DNA of 64,000 nt from Sphingomonas jinjuensis (GTDB lineage Bacteria > Pseudomonadota > Alphaproteobacteria > Sphingomonadales > Sphingomonadaceae). Within the stretch, counting starts at the first letter, position 1. Each line of letters opens with the position of its first letter. Both the position numbers and the translations under genes were made by a program. The stretch spans positions 598,755 through 662,754 of the forward strand of contig NZ_JACIEV010000001.1 of NCBI RefSeq assembly GCF_014197105.1, in the 5' to 3' direction. Shown here in pieces: positions 1 through 8,285 of the stretch. The notes below the pieces were generated by a model that searched no databases, was not told where the DNA came from, and saw nothing but the letters and a program-made list of their open reading frames with translations.

Positions 1-575
1 CGGTCAAGGTCAGGGTCGGCGGCGGCTATTCGGTGCGCGCCGAAGGATTGCCGGCCGATCTCGCCGACCTGAAGATCGAGCGCAAGGGCGATGCGATCGA
101 CATCCGGCGCGAGCGCGGCCAGTGGCAGCGGCGCGGCGCGAAGCCGGTGACGGTGTTCGTCACCATGCCGCGGATCGAGGGCGCCAATGTCGGCGGATCG
201 GGCAGCCTGGACATCGATCGCGCCGATGCGAAAGCGTTCGAGGCCAATGTCGGCGGCTCGGGCATGATCGCGATCGGCCAGCTGGCGTCGAACGAGGCAA
301 CGTTCAACATCGGCGGGTCGGGCAGCATCCGGGCGGCGGGCCGGGTGAACGACCTGTCGGTGTCGATCGGTGGATCGGGCGACGTGGCGGCGCCGACGCT
401 GACCGCCGCCAAGGCCGATGTGACGGTGGCGGGCTCGGGCAGCGTGCGCGCCCGCGTGGTCGGCGATGCCGACGTCACGATCACCGGATCGGGCGACGTC
501 GATCTGGGGCCTGACGCGCGCTGCGACGTGACCAAGATGGGGTCGGGCCGCGTCACGTGCCGGCGTCGCGGCTGA
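1..575 (+). CDS. GIN/DUF2807 domain protein, 5' partial
   Basis: The reading frame is already open at the window edge (it can be read from base 3), so the signal peptide and N-terminus are missing. The visible part aligns by eye with the next gene: both share a VRVGGG(Y/F)SVRAEG segment and a series of G-S-G turns spaced about 20 residues apart. That is the pattern of the putative auto-transporter adhesin head GIN domain (DUF2807), a right-handed beta-helix. The C-terminus ends in the same Cys-containing TKMGSG motif as its neighbour. Such proteins are usually periplasmic or outer-membrane associated and of unknown role. It is the first of three tandem paralogues and probably shares a transcript with them. 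Confidence 0.85.
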   Translation, partial: VKVRVGGGYSVRAEGLPADLADLKIERKGDAIDIRRERGQWQRRGAKPVTVFVTMPRIEGANVGGSGSLDIDRADAKAFEANVGGSGMIAIGQLASNEATFNIGGSGSIRAAGRVNDLSVSIGGSGDVAAPTLTAAKADVTVAGSGSVRARVVGDADVTITGSGDVDLGPDARCDVTKMGSGRVTCRRRG

Positions 576-586
576 CAAGGGGAAAG

Positions 587-1330
587 ATGATGCGCCTTCG
601 TCACTGCCGCACGCTGCTGCTGGTCGCCATTGCGACGCCCCTCGCCGCCTGTCAGATCGGCGGCGACGACAAGGGGCGCGCGCTCGACGCCAACGGCAGC
701 GGCACGTCGCGGACCTATGCCGTCGCAAACTTCGCCGACGTCGCCTTGCGGGGATCGGACGATGTCGATGTCCGCGTCGGTGGCGGCTTTTCGGTGCGTG
801 CCGAGGGGCCGAGCGAGGAGCTCGACAAGCTGCGCATCGCGCTCGACGGCGATACGCTGGTCATCGGGCGCAAGCGCAACGCATTGAGCTGGGGTGATGC
901 GCAGAAGGTCAAGGTCTTCGTCACGCTGCCACGGATCGGCCAGGGCGTCGTGCTCGGTTCGGGCGACATGGCGATCGACCGTGTCGATGGCGCGAAGTTC
1001 GAGGGCGTCGTCGCCGGATCGGGTACACTGTCGCTGGCGGCGCTGGCGGTCGACGAGGCGGAACTGTCGATCGCTGGATCGGGCGATGCCCAGGTCGCGG
1101 GCACCGCGCGGATGCTGAAGGTCAATGTCGCCGGCTCGGGCAATCTGCGTGGCACGGGCCTGCGCAGCGAAGGGGCCGAAGTGGCGGTGGCCGGATCGGG
1201 CGATGTCAGCGCGCAGGTCAGCGGCGATGCCAAGGTGTCGATCCTGGGCTCGGGCGACGTCAATCTTGGCCCGCAGGCGAAATGCACCGTGTCGAAGATG
1301 GGATCGGGCAAGGTCAGCTGCGCGCAGTGA
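587..1330 (+). CDS. GIN/DUF2807 domain lipoprotein
   Basis: A 247-residue paralogue of the upstream gene. I start it at the ATG at 587 (a second ATG follows at 590) because an AAGGGG ribosome-binding site lies just upstream. That start gives a clean lipoprotein signal peptide with lipobox L-A-A-C, the Cys being about residue 22. The rest is a GIN/DUF2807 beta-helix with a GSG turn about every 19-20 residues and a C-terminal pair of Cys residues. It is predicted to be a lipid-anchored envelope protein. Function is unknown. The gap to the preceding stop is 11 bases, which suggests one operon. Confidence 0.85.
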   Translation: MMRLRHCRTLLLVAIATPLAACQIGGDDKGRALDANGSGTSRTYAVANFADVALRGSDDVDVRVGGGFSVRAEGPSEELDKLRIALDGDTLVIGRKRNALSWGDAQKVKVFVTLPRIGQGVVLGSGDMAIDRVDGAKFEGVVAGSGTLSLAALAVDEAELSIAGSGDAQVAGTARMLKVNVAGSGNLRGTGLRSEGAEVAVAGSGDVSAQVSGDAKVSILGSGDVNLGPQAKCTVSKMGSGKVSCAQ

Positions 1331-1388
1331 TGTAGGGATGGGACGCAGGGCTTGCGGTGCGGCGGCGTTCGGTGCGACGCTGCCCGGC

Positions 1389-2093
1389 ATGATCCGCTTC
1401 CTGCCGCTCGCGCTCGCCCTGCTGCCCACCGCCGCCGCTGCCGCCGATCGCACCGTCGGTATCGGCAGCTTCGAACGGCTGCGCGTCGATGGGCCGATCG
1501 AGGTCCGCGTCGTCACCGGCCAGCCCGCGAGTGCGAAGCTCAGTGGCGATCGCGACGCGGTCGAGCGCCTGTCGGTGAATGTCGACGGCACCGCGCTGAC
1601 GATCCGCCCCGGCAACCAGGCGTGGGGCGAGACGCCGCGGCGCGGGTCGGCGGGGGTTGCGGTGGTCACACTGACGACGCCGACGCTGGCCAGCGCGACC
1701 AGCCTGGCGGGGGCGAAGATCGTGGCGACGCGAATGAAGGCACCGCGCGTCGACCTGGCGATGACGGGCAGCGGATCGATCGCGGTCGAGGCGGTCGAGA
1801 CGGACCAGCTGGCGGCGACCGCGATCGGCGTCGGCGCGATCAACGTGGCGTCGGGCAAGGCGGCGCGGGCGCGGCTGGCAGTCAACGGCACCGCGACGAT
1901 CGACGCCGCGGGGGTGGTCGCGGGCGATCTTCAGGCGACGCTGGACGGGCCGGGCGACGTGAAGGGGCAGGCGCGCTACACCGCTAGGGTCAACAATATC
2001 GGGCTTGGTCGGGTGGTCGTCGGAGGCAATCCGAAATGCACCGTCTCGGCGCGCGCCGGCGGTCCGGTGGCTTGTGGGGCCGTGGCGCGTTAG
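1389..2093 (+). CDS. GIN/DUF2807 domain secreted protein
   Basis: Third member of the tandem family, 234 residues. The ATG at 1389 directly precedes a signal peptide (MIRFLPLALALLPTAAAAA), so it is preferred over an upstream in-frame ATG near 1338. The mature part opens with a TVGIGSFERLRVDGPIEVRV block typical of DUF2807 and carries the repeated small-residue turns, though they are less regular than in the two upstream paralogues. There is no lipobox, so it is probably a soluble periplasmic or secreted form. Function is unknown. It is followed by a palindromic repeat at 2100-2192. Confidence 0.8.
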   Translation: MIRFLPLALALLPTAAAAADRTVGIGSFERLRVDGPIEVRVVTGQPASAKLSGDRDAVERLSVNVDGTALTIRPGNQAWGETPRRGSAGVAVVTLTTPTLASATSLAGAKIVATRMKAPRVDLAMTGSGSIAVEAVETDQLAATAIGVGAINVASGKAARARLAVNGTATIDAAGVVAGDLQATLDGPGDVKGQARYTARVNNIGLGRVVVGGNPKCTVSARAGGPVACGAVAR

Positions 2094-2099
2094 ATTTTC

Positions 2100-2192
2100 G
2101 TCATTCCCGCGAAGGCGGGAATCCATGCTGGCTGCGCTTCATGGGACCCAAGGCGTTCAGTGGTGATGGATCCCCGCCTTCGCGGGGATGAC
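2100..2192. repeat. Palindromic intergenic repeat (two facing hairpins)
   Basis: The left unit (2100-2126) is a hairpin with stem TTCCCGC/GCGGGAA. The right unit (2166-2192) is its near reverse complement with CCCCGCC/GGCGGGG-type arms, so the whole block is a nested inverted repeat. It lies between two convergent genes. This kind of CATTCCCGCGAAGGCGGGAA repeat is common between genes in sphingomonads. It may also act as a bidirectional terminator. Confidence 0.75.
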
Positions 2193-2200
2193 GATGTCGC

Positions 2201-2608
2201 TCAAATCAACGCCAATTCCGCCAACCGACCGATCAACGCCGGCGGCAGGGCCGACAGCCCCGACGCGTCGCCGCCACCGAGGTCAAGCGGCGCATCGTCC
2301 GCCTCCAGATAGCGCCAGCCCTGATGCGCCCGCTTGGGTCGCGCCTGTACCAGCACGAGTCCCGGATCGAGGTGGATCGCGACGCGACCGCCCTCCGCCT
2401 CGCCAAAGCCGGTAATCGGCGATCGGGCGACCAGCTGATGCTTGATGATCCAGAACAGCGACCCGCGGCCTGCCACCTCCTCGTGCCGCTTGGGCAGATA
2501 GCGCGTCGTCAGCGACAGCGGCCCAGCCGCGGCGCGCGCCTCCAGGCGATCGGCCAGCATCTCGACGCTGGTGACGCCGAACGCGACCTTGGTGAGGTGG
2601 AGGGACAT
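2201..2608 (-). CDS. DUF1489 family protein
   Basis: A 135-residue protein beginning MSLHLTKVAFGV, which is the hallmark opening of the DUF1489 family, found almost only in alphaproteobacteria. The conserved middle (TTRYLPKRHEEV, GSLFWIIKHQLVARSPI) and the C-terminal QGWRYLE segment are present. It has no signal peptide or membrane segment, so it is cytoplasmic. Length is normal for the family. Function is unknown. It lies 52 bases downstream of mgtE on the same strand and may be co-transcribed with it. Confidence 0.85.
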   Translation of the reverse strand: MSLHLTKVAFGVTSVEMLADRLEARAAAGPLSLTTRYLPKRHEEVAGRGSLFWIIKHQLVARSPITGFGEAEGGRVAIHLDPGLVLVQARPKRAHQGWRYLEADDAPLDLGGGDASGLSALPPALIGRLAELALI

Positions 2609-2660
2609 CGCCCGCTATTTGGGGAGAGTTGCCGACGGGGCAATGGGTTGGCGGCGGTTG

Positions 2661-4070
2661 CTACCCGCCGAGTCCCACCAGTGCCGCGAGCCCGAGGAAG
2701 CTCAGAAACCCCATGATATCGGTGATCGTGGTCACGAACACCGCCGACGACACCGCCGGATCGATATTCGCGCGGTCGAGCGTCACCGGCACGATCACAC
2801 CGACTATGCCGGCGACGAGGCTGTTGAACGACATGGCGATGCCGAACACCGCCGACAGCGTCGGGTCGCGGAACACGACATAGCTGCCCAGCGCCCCGAT
2901 CATCCCCAGCGCGGCGCCGTTGCACATCGCGACCGAGAATTCGCGTCCCAGCATGCGCAGCGTGTTCGAACTGGTCAGCTGGTTCATCGCCAGCGCGCGG
3001 ACCATCACCGCCAGCGTCTGCGTGCCGGCATTGCCGCCCAACGCCGAGATGATCGGCATCAGCACCGCCAGCAGCGCGTAGCGGGCGATCTCACCCTGGA
3101 ACAGGCCGATCACCGATGCCGACAGCATCGTCGCGCCCAGGTTGATCGTCAGCCACGTCAGCCGGGTTCGGACGGTGAAGCGGATCGGCTCGTTGATGTC
3201 GCCGTCGCCTGCGCCCGACAGCAGCAGCGTATCCTCGCCCGCCTCTTCCTGGATGATGTGGACGATGTCGTCGACGGTGATCATGCCGACCAGCCGGCCC
3301 GACGCGTCAGTCACTGCCGCCGAGATCAGCGCATATTTCTGGAAGCGGAGCGCGACCTCCTCCTGGTCCATGTCGGTCGGGATCAGCGTCTGCTCGCGCT
3401 TCATCACGTCGGCGATCGACACGAAGCGGGGGGTGCGCAGGATCCACGACAGCTGGCAGGTGCCGACCGGCTTGTGCCCCGGATCGACAACGAAGATCTC
3501 CCAGAAGTCGGTCGTCAGTTCCTCGTGGCCGCGCAGATAATCGATCGCATCGCCGACGGTCCAATGCTCGGGCACCGCGATCAGTTCGCGCTGCATCAGG
3601 CGGCCGGCGGATTCCTCCGGGTAGGACAGAGCCTCCTCGATCGCGGCGCGATCGTCGGGCTCCATCTGGCGCAGCACCTCGCGCTGTTCGTCGGCATCGA
3701 GATCCTCGATGATCGCGACCGCGTCGTCGGTGTCGAGCTCGGACGCCAGGTCGGCGACCTCGCGCGGGTCGAGCGCGTCGATCAGGTCCTCGCGGACGTA
3801 ATCGTTCATTTCCGCGAGCACGTCGCCGTCGAGCAGGTCGGCGACGGCATGGGCGAGGCCGGGGCGATCCTCGTGCGGGGTCAGCTCGAACAGGTCGGCG
3901 ATGTCGGCGGGGTGGAGCGGCTCGACGAGCGCGCGCGCGCCCTCGGCATCGCCTGCCTCGACCGCGTCGAGAACGGCGCGGACATATTCGGGCTTCAGCC
4001 GGTCATCCTCGTCGAGCTGGTTCTCGCCTTCGGCATCGGCGATCTCGTGGGAAAGCTCGGTCTCGCTCAT
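2661..4070 (-). CDS. mgtE: Magnesium transporter MgtE
   Basis: A 469-residue protein with full MgtE architecture. An acidic N-terminal superhelical domain (about 25-155) carries the LHPADIADLFE segment. A pair of CBS domains follows (about 160-285), with GMITVDDIV at the end of the second. The membrane part (about 310-469) has five segments and the pore signature GGNAGTQT near 348-354. MgtE is a homodimeric Mg2+ channel in the inner membrane gated by Mg2+ binding to the cytosolic domains. The gene is divergent from the cyclophilin gene at 4178, and the intergenic space of about 107 bases should hold both promoters. Confidence 0.95.
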   Translation of the reverse strand: MSETELSHEIADAEGENQLDEDDRLKPEYVRAVLDAVEAGDAEGARALVEPLHPADIADLFELTPHEDRPGLAHAVADLLDGDVLAEMNDYVREDLIDALDPREVADLASELDTDDAVAIIEDLDADEQREVLRQMEPDDRAAIEEALSYPEESAGRLMQRELIAVPEHWTVGDAIDYLRGHEELTTDFWEIFVVDPGHKPVGTCQLSWILRTPRFVSIADVMKREQTLIPTDMDQEEVALRFQKYALISAAVTDASGRLVGMITVDDIVHIIQEEAGEDTLLLSGAGDGDINEPIRFTVRTRLTWLTINLGATMLSASVIGLFQGEIARYALLAVLMPIISALGGNAGTQTLAVMVRALAMNQLTSSNTLRMLGREFSVAMCNGAALGMIGALGSYVVFRDPTLSAVFGIAMSFNSLVAGIVGVIVPVTLDRANIDPAVSSAVFVTTITDIMGFLSFLGLAALVGLGG

Positions 4071-4177
4071 CGCCGCCTCCCTCGGTTCGCTGGCCTGGGC
4101 GCTCTATCGCGGCGCGATGCGATTTGCCAGCGGGCGACCGCATCCCTACCTGCGCCCCGGCAACGAAAGGACTTTAC

Positions 4178-4651
4178 ATGGCCGATACCCCCGAGACGCT
4201 GGTGCTGACCGTCGACACCAAGGACGGCAACACCGGCGACGTGACGATCAAGTTCCGCCCCGACCTGGCGCCCGAGCACGTCAAGCGCATCGCCGAGCTG
4301 GCTGACGAGGGCTTCTACGACGGCGTGCCGTTCCACCGCGTCATCCCCGGCTTCATGGCGCAGGGCGGCGACGGCGGTAACCACAATGGCACCGGCGGTT
4401 CGTCCAAGCCGAACCTCAAGCAGGAGTTCAACGCAGAGCCGCACGTCCGCGGCGTCTGCTCGATGGCGCGGACCAACGATCCCAACTCGGCCAATTCGCA
4501 GTTCTTCATCTGCTTCGACGACGCGCGCTTCCTCGACCGCCAGTATACGGTGTGGGGCGAAGTGACCGACGGCATGGATCTGATCGACGCGCTGCCCAAG
4601 GGCGAGCCGCCGCGCGATCCCGGCACGATCGTCAAGGCGCGCACGGCGTGA
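4178..4651 (+). CDS. Cytoplasmic cyclophilin-type peptidylprolyl isomerase
   Basis: A 157-residue protein of the size of PpiB. It has the cyclophilin core: the catalytic region FHRVIPGFMAQGGD, then SMARTNDPNSANSQFFI, then the VWGEVTDGMDLID strand. It should catalyse cis-trans isomerisation of X-Pro bonds. No signal peptide is visible, so it is cytoplasmic, unlike the exported cyclophilin at 29819. The ATG at 4178 is chosen because an AACGAAAGGA ribosome-binding site precedes it and the cyclophilin fold starts soon after. A palindromic repeat follows directly. Confidence 0.92.
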   Translation: MADTPETLVLTVDTKDGNTGDVTIKFRPDLAPEHVKRIAELADEGFYDGVPFHRVIPGFMAQGGDGGNHNGTGGSSKPNLKQEFNAEPHVRGVCSMARTNDPNSANSQFFICFDDARFLDRQYTVWGEVTDGMDLIDALPKGEPPRDPGTIVKARTA

Positions 4652-4658
4652 TGCAAAT

Positions 4659-4797
4659 CTTCCCCGGTACGGGGAGGGGGACCGTCAGCCGCAGGCTGGT
4701 GGTGGAGGGGGAGCGCCACGGGCGAATCGCTGCGTGGAAAGCTCCCTCCACCATGCCTGGCGGCTTGGTCCCCCTCCCCGGGCCGGGGAGGAATTTT
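4659..4797. repeat. Palindromic element, CCCCGG / GGGGAGGGGGACC family
   Basis: A 139-base block whose ends are near-perfect inverted copies (about 4660-4683 and 4767-4793, both ending inward in GGGGGACC/GGTCCCCC). A second inner arm pair, GGTGGAGGG / CCCTCCACC, is present. It separates two convergent genes. The same family occurs inside ligD at 12581-12711, which suggests a mobile palindromic unit. Confidence 0.7.
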
Positions 4798-4798
4798 C

Positions 4799-5683
4799 CT
4801 AATTCTGCCCAATGGTCTTGATCAGCCAGTCGTGGAACATCCGCACCGGTCGTTGCTGCAGCGCACGCGGGCGGCAGACGAACCAATAGCTGTACGGGCT
4901 TTCCACCTCGATATCGAACAGGTGCGCCAGCCGGGGATCGTTCGCGTCCTGGTAGTGGCTCTCGAGCATGAAGGCGATGCCGAGGCCCTGCGCCGCCGCC
5001 TCGAGCATCAGCTGCCCCGAATCGAACAGGTCGATCGCCGCGGGCTCGACGTCCTCCAGCCCCGCCGCCTGCCGCCAGGCGGTGAAGGTGTCGGGCATGT
5101 CGCGGTGGATCAGCGCGGTCAGCCCCGCGATCTGCGCCGGATCGGACAGCGCGTTCGGCCCCTCGACCAGCGAGCGCGCGCCGATGACGTACACCCAGTT
5201 GCGATCGAGCCGCCGCGCATACAGCGACGGGTCGATCTCCCGCGCGAGCGCGATCACCGCGTCAAGTCCGTCGCCGAGCCGCGCGATGCCGTGGCCGGCC
5301 GTGTCGATGTCGAGGTGGAGCTGCGGATGCGCCGCACGCAATTCCCCCAGCCGCGGGAATAGGCGCTGCGAGGCGAACAGCGGCAGCACGCCGAGCCGCA
5401 GGCGAAGCACCTCGGTCGAGCTGGTCATCATCTCGACCGCGTCGGACAGCGCGTCAAGTGCCGGCGCGATCTGGGTCAGCAGCCGCTCACCGTCGGCATT
5501 GAGCGCCATCGCCTGATGACGACGAGCGAAGAGCGGCTTGCCGATGAATCGCTCCAGGCTCTGCACGCGGCGGCTGAGCGCGGGGGCGGACAGCGCCAGT
5601 TCCTCGGCGGCGGCCTTGACCGATCCCAGTCGGGCGACCTGGACGAACGCCTCGATCGCTCCCAGCGGCGGCAATCTGCGCAT
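4799..5683 (-). CDS. LysR-family transcriptional regulator (GcvA-like)
   Basis: A 294-residue protein with an N-terminal winged helix-turn-helix (about 4-62; LGAIEAFVQVARLGSVKAAAEELALSAPALSRRVQSLE, broken here only by reading, not in the gene) followed by a LysR substrate-binding domain to the end. The opening RRLPPLGAIEAF resembles the GcvA branch. The effector is unknown. It is transcribed away from the AAA ATPase gene and the candidate small RNA at 5770-5860. LysR proteins often regulate a divergent neighbour, but no specific target is evident here. Confidence 0.9.
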   Translation of the reverse strand: MRRLPPLGAIEAFVQVARLGSVKAAAEELALSAPALSRRVQSLERFIGKPLFARRHQAMALNADGERLLTQIAPALDALSDAVEMMTSSTEVLRLRLGVLPLFASQRLFPRLGELRAAHPQLHLDIDTAGHGIARLGDGLDAVIALAREIDPSLYARRLDRNWVYVIGARSLVEGPNALSDPAQIAGLTALIHRDMPDTFTAWRQAAGLEDVEPAAIDLFDSGQLMLEAAAQGLGIAFMLESHYQDANDPRLAHLFDIEVESPYSYWFVCRPRALQQRPVRMFHDWLIKTIGQN

Positions 5684-5769
5684 CGTGATTCCCCTTTCGG
5701 CGCGACCTGTTCCTACCTGGACGAATGCAGCGAATGCAACTGTAGCCGATCTTTTCGCACTTGCAACAT

Positions 5770-5860
5770 AACCGGCCGCGACGCAAAAAGACCGTGCCTT
5801 TCAGGCATCCTCTCCTAAAAACTTTCACGGGCTGGCCCTTCGGGTGCCGGCCCTTTTTTT
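5770..5860 (+). ncRNA. Candidate small RNA ending in an intrinsic terminator
   Basis: A strong rho-independent terminator lies at 5829-5860: 8-bp stem GGGCTGGC/GCCGGCCC, loop, then seven T residues. It points on the plus strand, yet the gene to its left is on the minus strand, so there is no coding gene for it to end. Just upstream is a small hairpin (TGCCT/AGGCA, 5795-5807) and an unpaired CU-rich stretch, TCCTCTCCTAAAAAC, which could pair with Shine-Dalgarno sequences. Hairpin, CU-rich linker and terminator form a typical small-RNA layout. The 5' end is a guess, and a leader of the ATPase gene with an attenuator is an alternative. Confidence 0.45.
5829..5860 (+). terminator. Rho-independent terminator
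   Basis: The stem GGGCTGGC/GCCGGCCC has one G-T wobble and is followed by TTTTTTT at 5854-5860. It precedes the AAA ATPase gene by about 95 bases and has no coding gene upstream on its strand. Confidence 0.75.
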
Positions 5861-5955
5861 GTCCATTTGCCGGCCGCTTGATGCTTCGCCGCGATGGTGA
5901 TCCCGGAACCGCCTTCCTATCTCGCGCGCTTGCTTGAGCGTTTCAGGGGAGCGGC

Positions 5956-8250
5956 ATGGCCGACAGCGACGACACCGTACACAGGATCCAGGTAGCCAAC
6001 AGCCGGCCGGAAGACGCCGGCCGCGGCATCGCGCACCTGCCGCGCACGCTGATGGCCGCGATCGGCGTCGGCGAGGGCGATGCGATCGAGATCGTCGGCA
6101 AGCAATCGACCGCCGCGCGCGCCGTTGCGCCCTATCCGGAGGACGAAGGGCTCGACGTGCTACGCATGGACGGCCTCCAGCGCGCCAATGCCGGCGTCGG
6201 CTCCGGCGATTACGTCGAAGTGCGCAAGGCGGATTCGAAGCCCGCGACCCGCGTCGTGTTCGCGCCTGCGCAACATAATCTGCGCCTCCAGGGGTCGAGC
6301 GAGGCGCTCAAACGCACCTTCTTCGGGCGGCCCTTCTGCCAGGGCGATGTCGTCGCGACGGCGGGGCACCAGCGCGTCGGCAACATGCCGGCGAGCATCC
6401 AGCGCTACATGAACGCCCCGGCCTATGCGCTGCAGGAGATTCGCCTGGTGGTCGTGTCGGCGACGCCCAAGGGCGTCGTCCACATCGACGAGAATACCGA
6501 CGTCGAGCTGCGCCCCGAATATGAAGAACCGCAGCAGGCGCGCCGTGCCGACGTCACCTATGACGACATCGGCGGCATGGCCGCGACGATCGACCAGCTG
6601 CGCGAGATGGTCGAATTGCCGCTGCGCTATCCCGAATTGTTCGAGCGGCTCGGCGTCGAGCCGCCCAAGGGGCTGCTGCTCTACGGCCCGCCGGGCACCG
6701 GCAAGACGAGGCTGGCGCGCGCGGTCGCCAACGAGAGCGACGCGCAATTCTTCCTGATCAACGGTCCCGAGATCATGGGGTCCGCCTATGGCGAATCGGA
6801 AGGCCGGCTCCGCGAGATCTTCGAGGAGGCGGCCAAGGCCGCGCCGTCGATCGTGTTCATCGACGAGATCGATTCGATCGCCCCCAAGCGCGGCCAGGTG
6901 CAGGGCGAGGCGGAGAAGCGCCTCGTCGCGCAGCTGCTGACGCTGATGGACGGACTGGAGGCGCGCGCGAACCTCGTCGTGATCGCCGCGACCAATCGGC
7001 CCGAGGCGCTCGACGAGGCGTTGCGCCGGCCCGGCCGCTTCGACCGCGAGATCGTCGTCGGCGTACCTGACGAGCGCGGCCGGCGCGAAATCCTGGGCAT
7101 CCACACCCGCGGCATGCCGATCGCCGACGGCGTCGACCTCGCCGAACTGGCGCGCACCACCTATGGCTTCGTCGGCGCCGACCTTGCCGCGCTGACCCGC
7201 GAGGCGGCGATCGAGGCGGTGCGGCGGATCATGCCCAAGCTGAACCTCGAGGAGCGGACGATCCCCGCCGAGGTGCTCGACCAGCTGTCGGTCACGCGCG
7301 ACGACTTCCTCGAGGCGCTGAAGCGCGTCCAGCCCTCGGCGATGCGTGAGGTGATGGTCCAGGCGCCGCAGGTGCGGTGGGAAGATGTCGGCGGCCTCGA
7401 CGCCGCGCAGGAGCGATTGAAGGAGGGCGTCGAGCTGCCGCTGAAGGACCCCGACGCGTTCCGCCGGCTCGGCATCCGCCCGGCCAAGGGCTTCCTGCTC
7501 TACGGCCCGCCGGGCACCGGCAAGACGCTGCTGGCGAAGGCGGTCGCGCGCGAGGCGGAGGCAAACTTCATCGCTACCAAATCGTCCGACCTGCTCAGCA
7601 AATGGTATGGCGAAAGCGAGCAGCAGATCACGCGCCTGTTCGCCCGCGCCCGCCAGGTCGCGCCGACGGTGATCTTCATCGACGAGCTCGACAGCCTCGT
7701 ACCCGCGCGCGGCGGTGGTCTTGGCGAGCCGCAGGTGACCGAGCGCGTCGTCAACACCATCCTCGCCGAGATGGATGGGCTGGAGGAGTTGCAGTCGGTC
7801 GTCGTGATCGGCGCGACCAACCGGCCCAACCTGGTCGATCCGGCGCTGCTGCGGCCGGGGCGGTTCGACGAGCTGGTCTATGTGGGCGTGCCCAATCGCG
7901 CGGGGCGGCGGCGGATCCTGGGCATCCAGACCGGCAAGATGCCGCTCGCCGGCGATGTCGACCTCGATACGCTGGCCGAGCGGACCGAGCGCTTCACCGG
8001 CGCGGACCTTGAGGATCTGACCCGCCGGGCCGGTCTTGCCGCCCTGCGCCGCTCGCTGAGCGCGAGCGAGGTGACGATGGCCGACTTCGACAAGGCGCTG
8101 ACCGACAGCCGCGCCAGCGTGACGCCCGAGATGGAGAAGGAATATGAGGCGATGGCCTCTAAGCTGAAGCAGGACGCCGCGGCGATCCAGCCACTGGGCT
8201 TCATCTCGCCGGGCCAGCTGACGCCGAGGGGGCCGAAGGGGACGGAATAG
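5956..8250 (+). CDS. Cdc48/VAT-like double AAA+ ATPase
   Basis: A 764-residue protein with the full Cdc48/p97/VAT layout. The N domain (about 8-185) comprises a double-psi barrel and the QHNLRLQGS...FFGRPFCQGD segment. AAA module D1 has Walker A GPPGTGKT at 244-251 and Walker B with D303-E304. Module D2 has Walker A at 517-524 and Walker B with D576-E577. Both modules keep the RPGRFD arginine-finger region. It should form a hexameric unfoldase that extracts or remodels protein substrates in the cytoplasm. It stands alone, with no protease or adaptor gene beside it. Bacterial members of this archaeal/eukaryotic family are found in some alphaproteobacteria and actinobacteria. Confidence 0.93.
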   Translation: MADSDDTVHRIQVANSRPEDAGRGIAHLPRTLMAAIGVGEGDAIEIVGKQSTAARAVAPYPEDEGLDVLRMDGLQRANAGVGSGDYVEVRKADSKPATRVVFAPAQHNLRLQGSSEALKRTFFGRPFCQGDVVATAGHQRVGNMPASIQRYMNAPAYALQEIRLVVVSATPKGVVHIDENTDVELRPEYEEPQQARRADVTYDDIGGMAATIDQLREMVELPLRYPELFERLGVEPPKGLLLYGPPGTGKTRLARAVANESDAQFFLINGPEIMGSAYGESEGRLREIFEEAAKAAPSIVFIDEIDSIAPKRGQVQGEAEKRLVAQLLTLMDGLEARANLVVIAATNRPEALDEALRRPGRFDREIVVGVPDERGRREILGIHTRGMPIADGVDLAELARTTYGFVGADLAALTREAAIEAVRRIMPKLNLEERTIPAEVLDQLSVTRDDFLEALKRVQPSAMREVMVQAPQVRWEDVGGLDAAQERLKEGVELPLKDPDAFRRLGIRPAKGFLLYGPPGTGKTLLAKAVAREAEANFIATKSSDLLSKWYGESEQQITRLFARARQVAPTVIFIDELDSLVPARGGGLGEPQVTERVVNTILAEMDGLEELQSVVVIGATNRPNLVDPALLRPGRFDELVYVGVPNRAGRRRILGIQTGKMPLAGDVDLDTLAERTERFTGADLEDLTRRAGLAALRRSLSASEVTMADFDKALTDSRASVTPEMEKEYEAMASKLKQDAAAIQPLGFISPGQLTPRGPKGTE

Positions 8251-8257
8251 CCCTTTC

Positions 8258-8285
8258 AAGCCCCTCCCCTTCAGGGGAGGGGCTT
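8258..8285. terminator. Bidirectional terminator hairpin
   Basis: A perfect palindrome with 13-bp arms (AAGCCCCTCCCCT and its complement) and a two-base loop lies exactly between the convergent ATPase and MFS genes. T-runs are short, so it may equally be a repeat unit. Confidence 0.6.
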
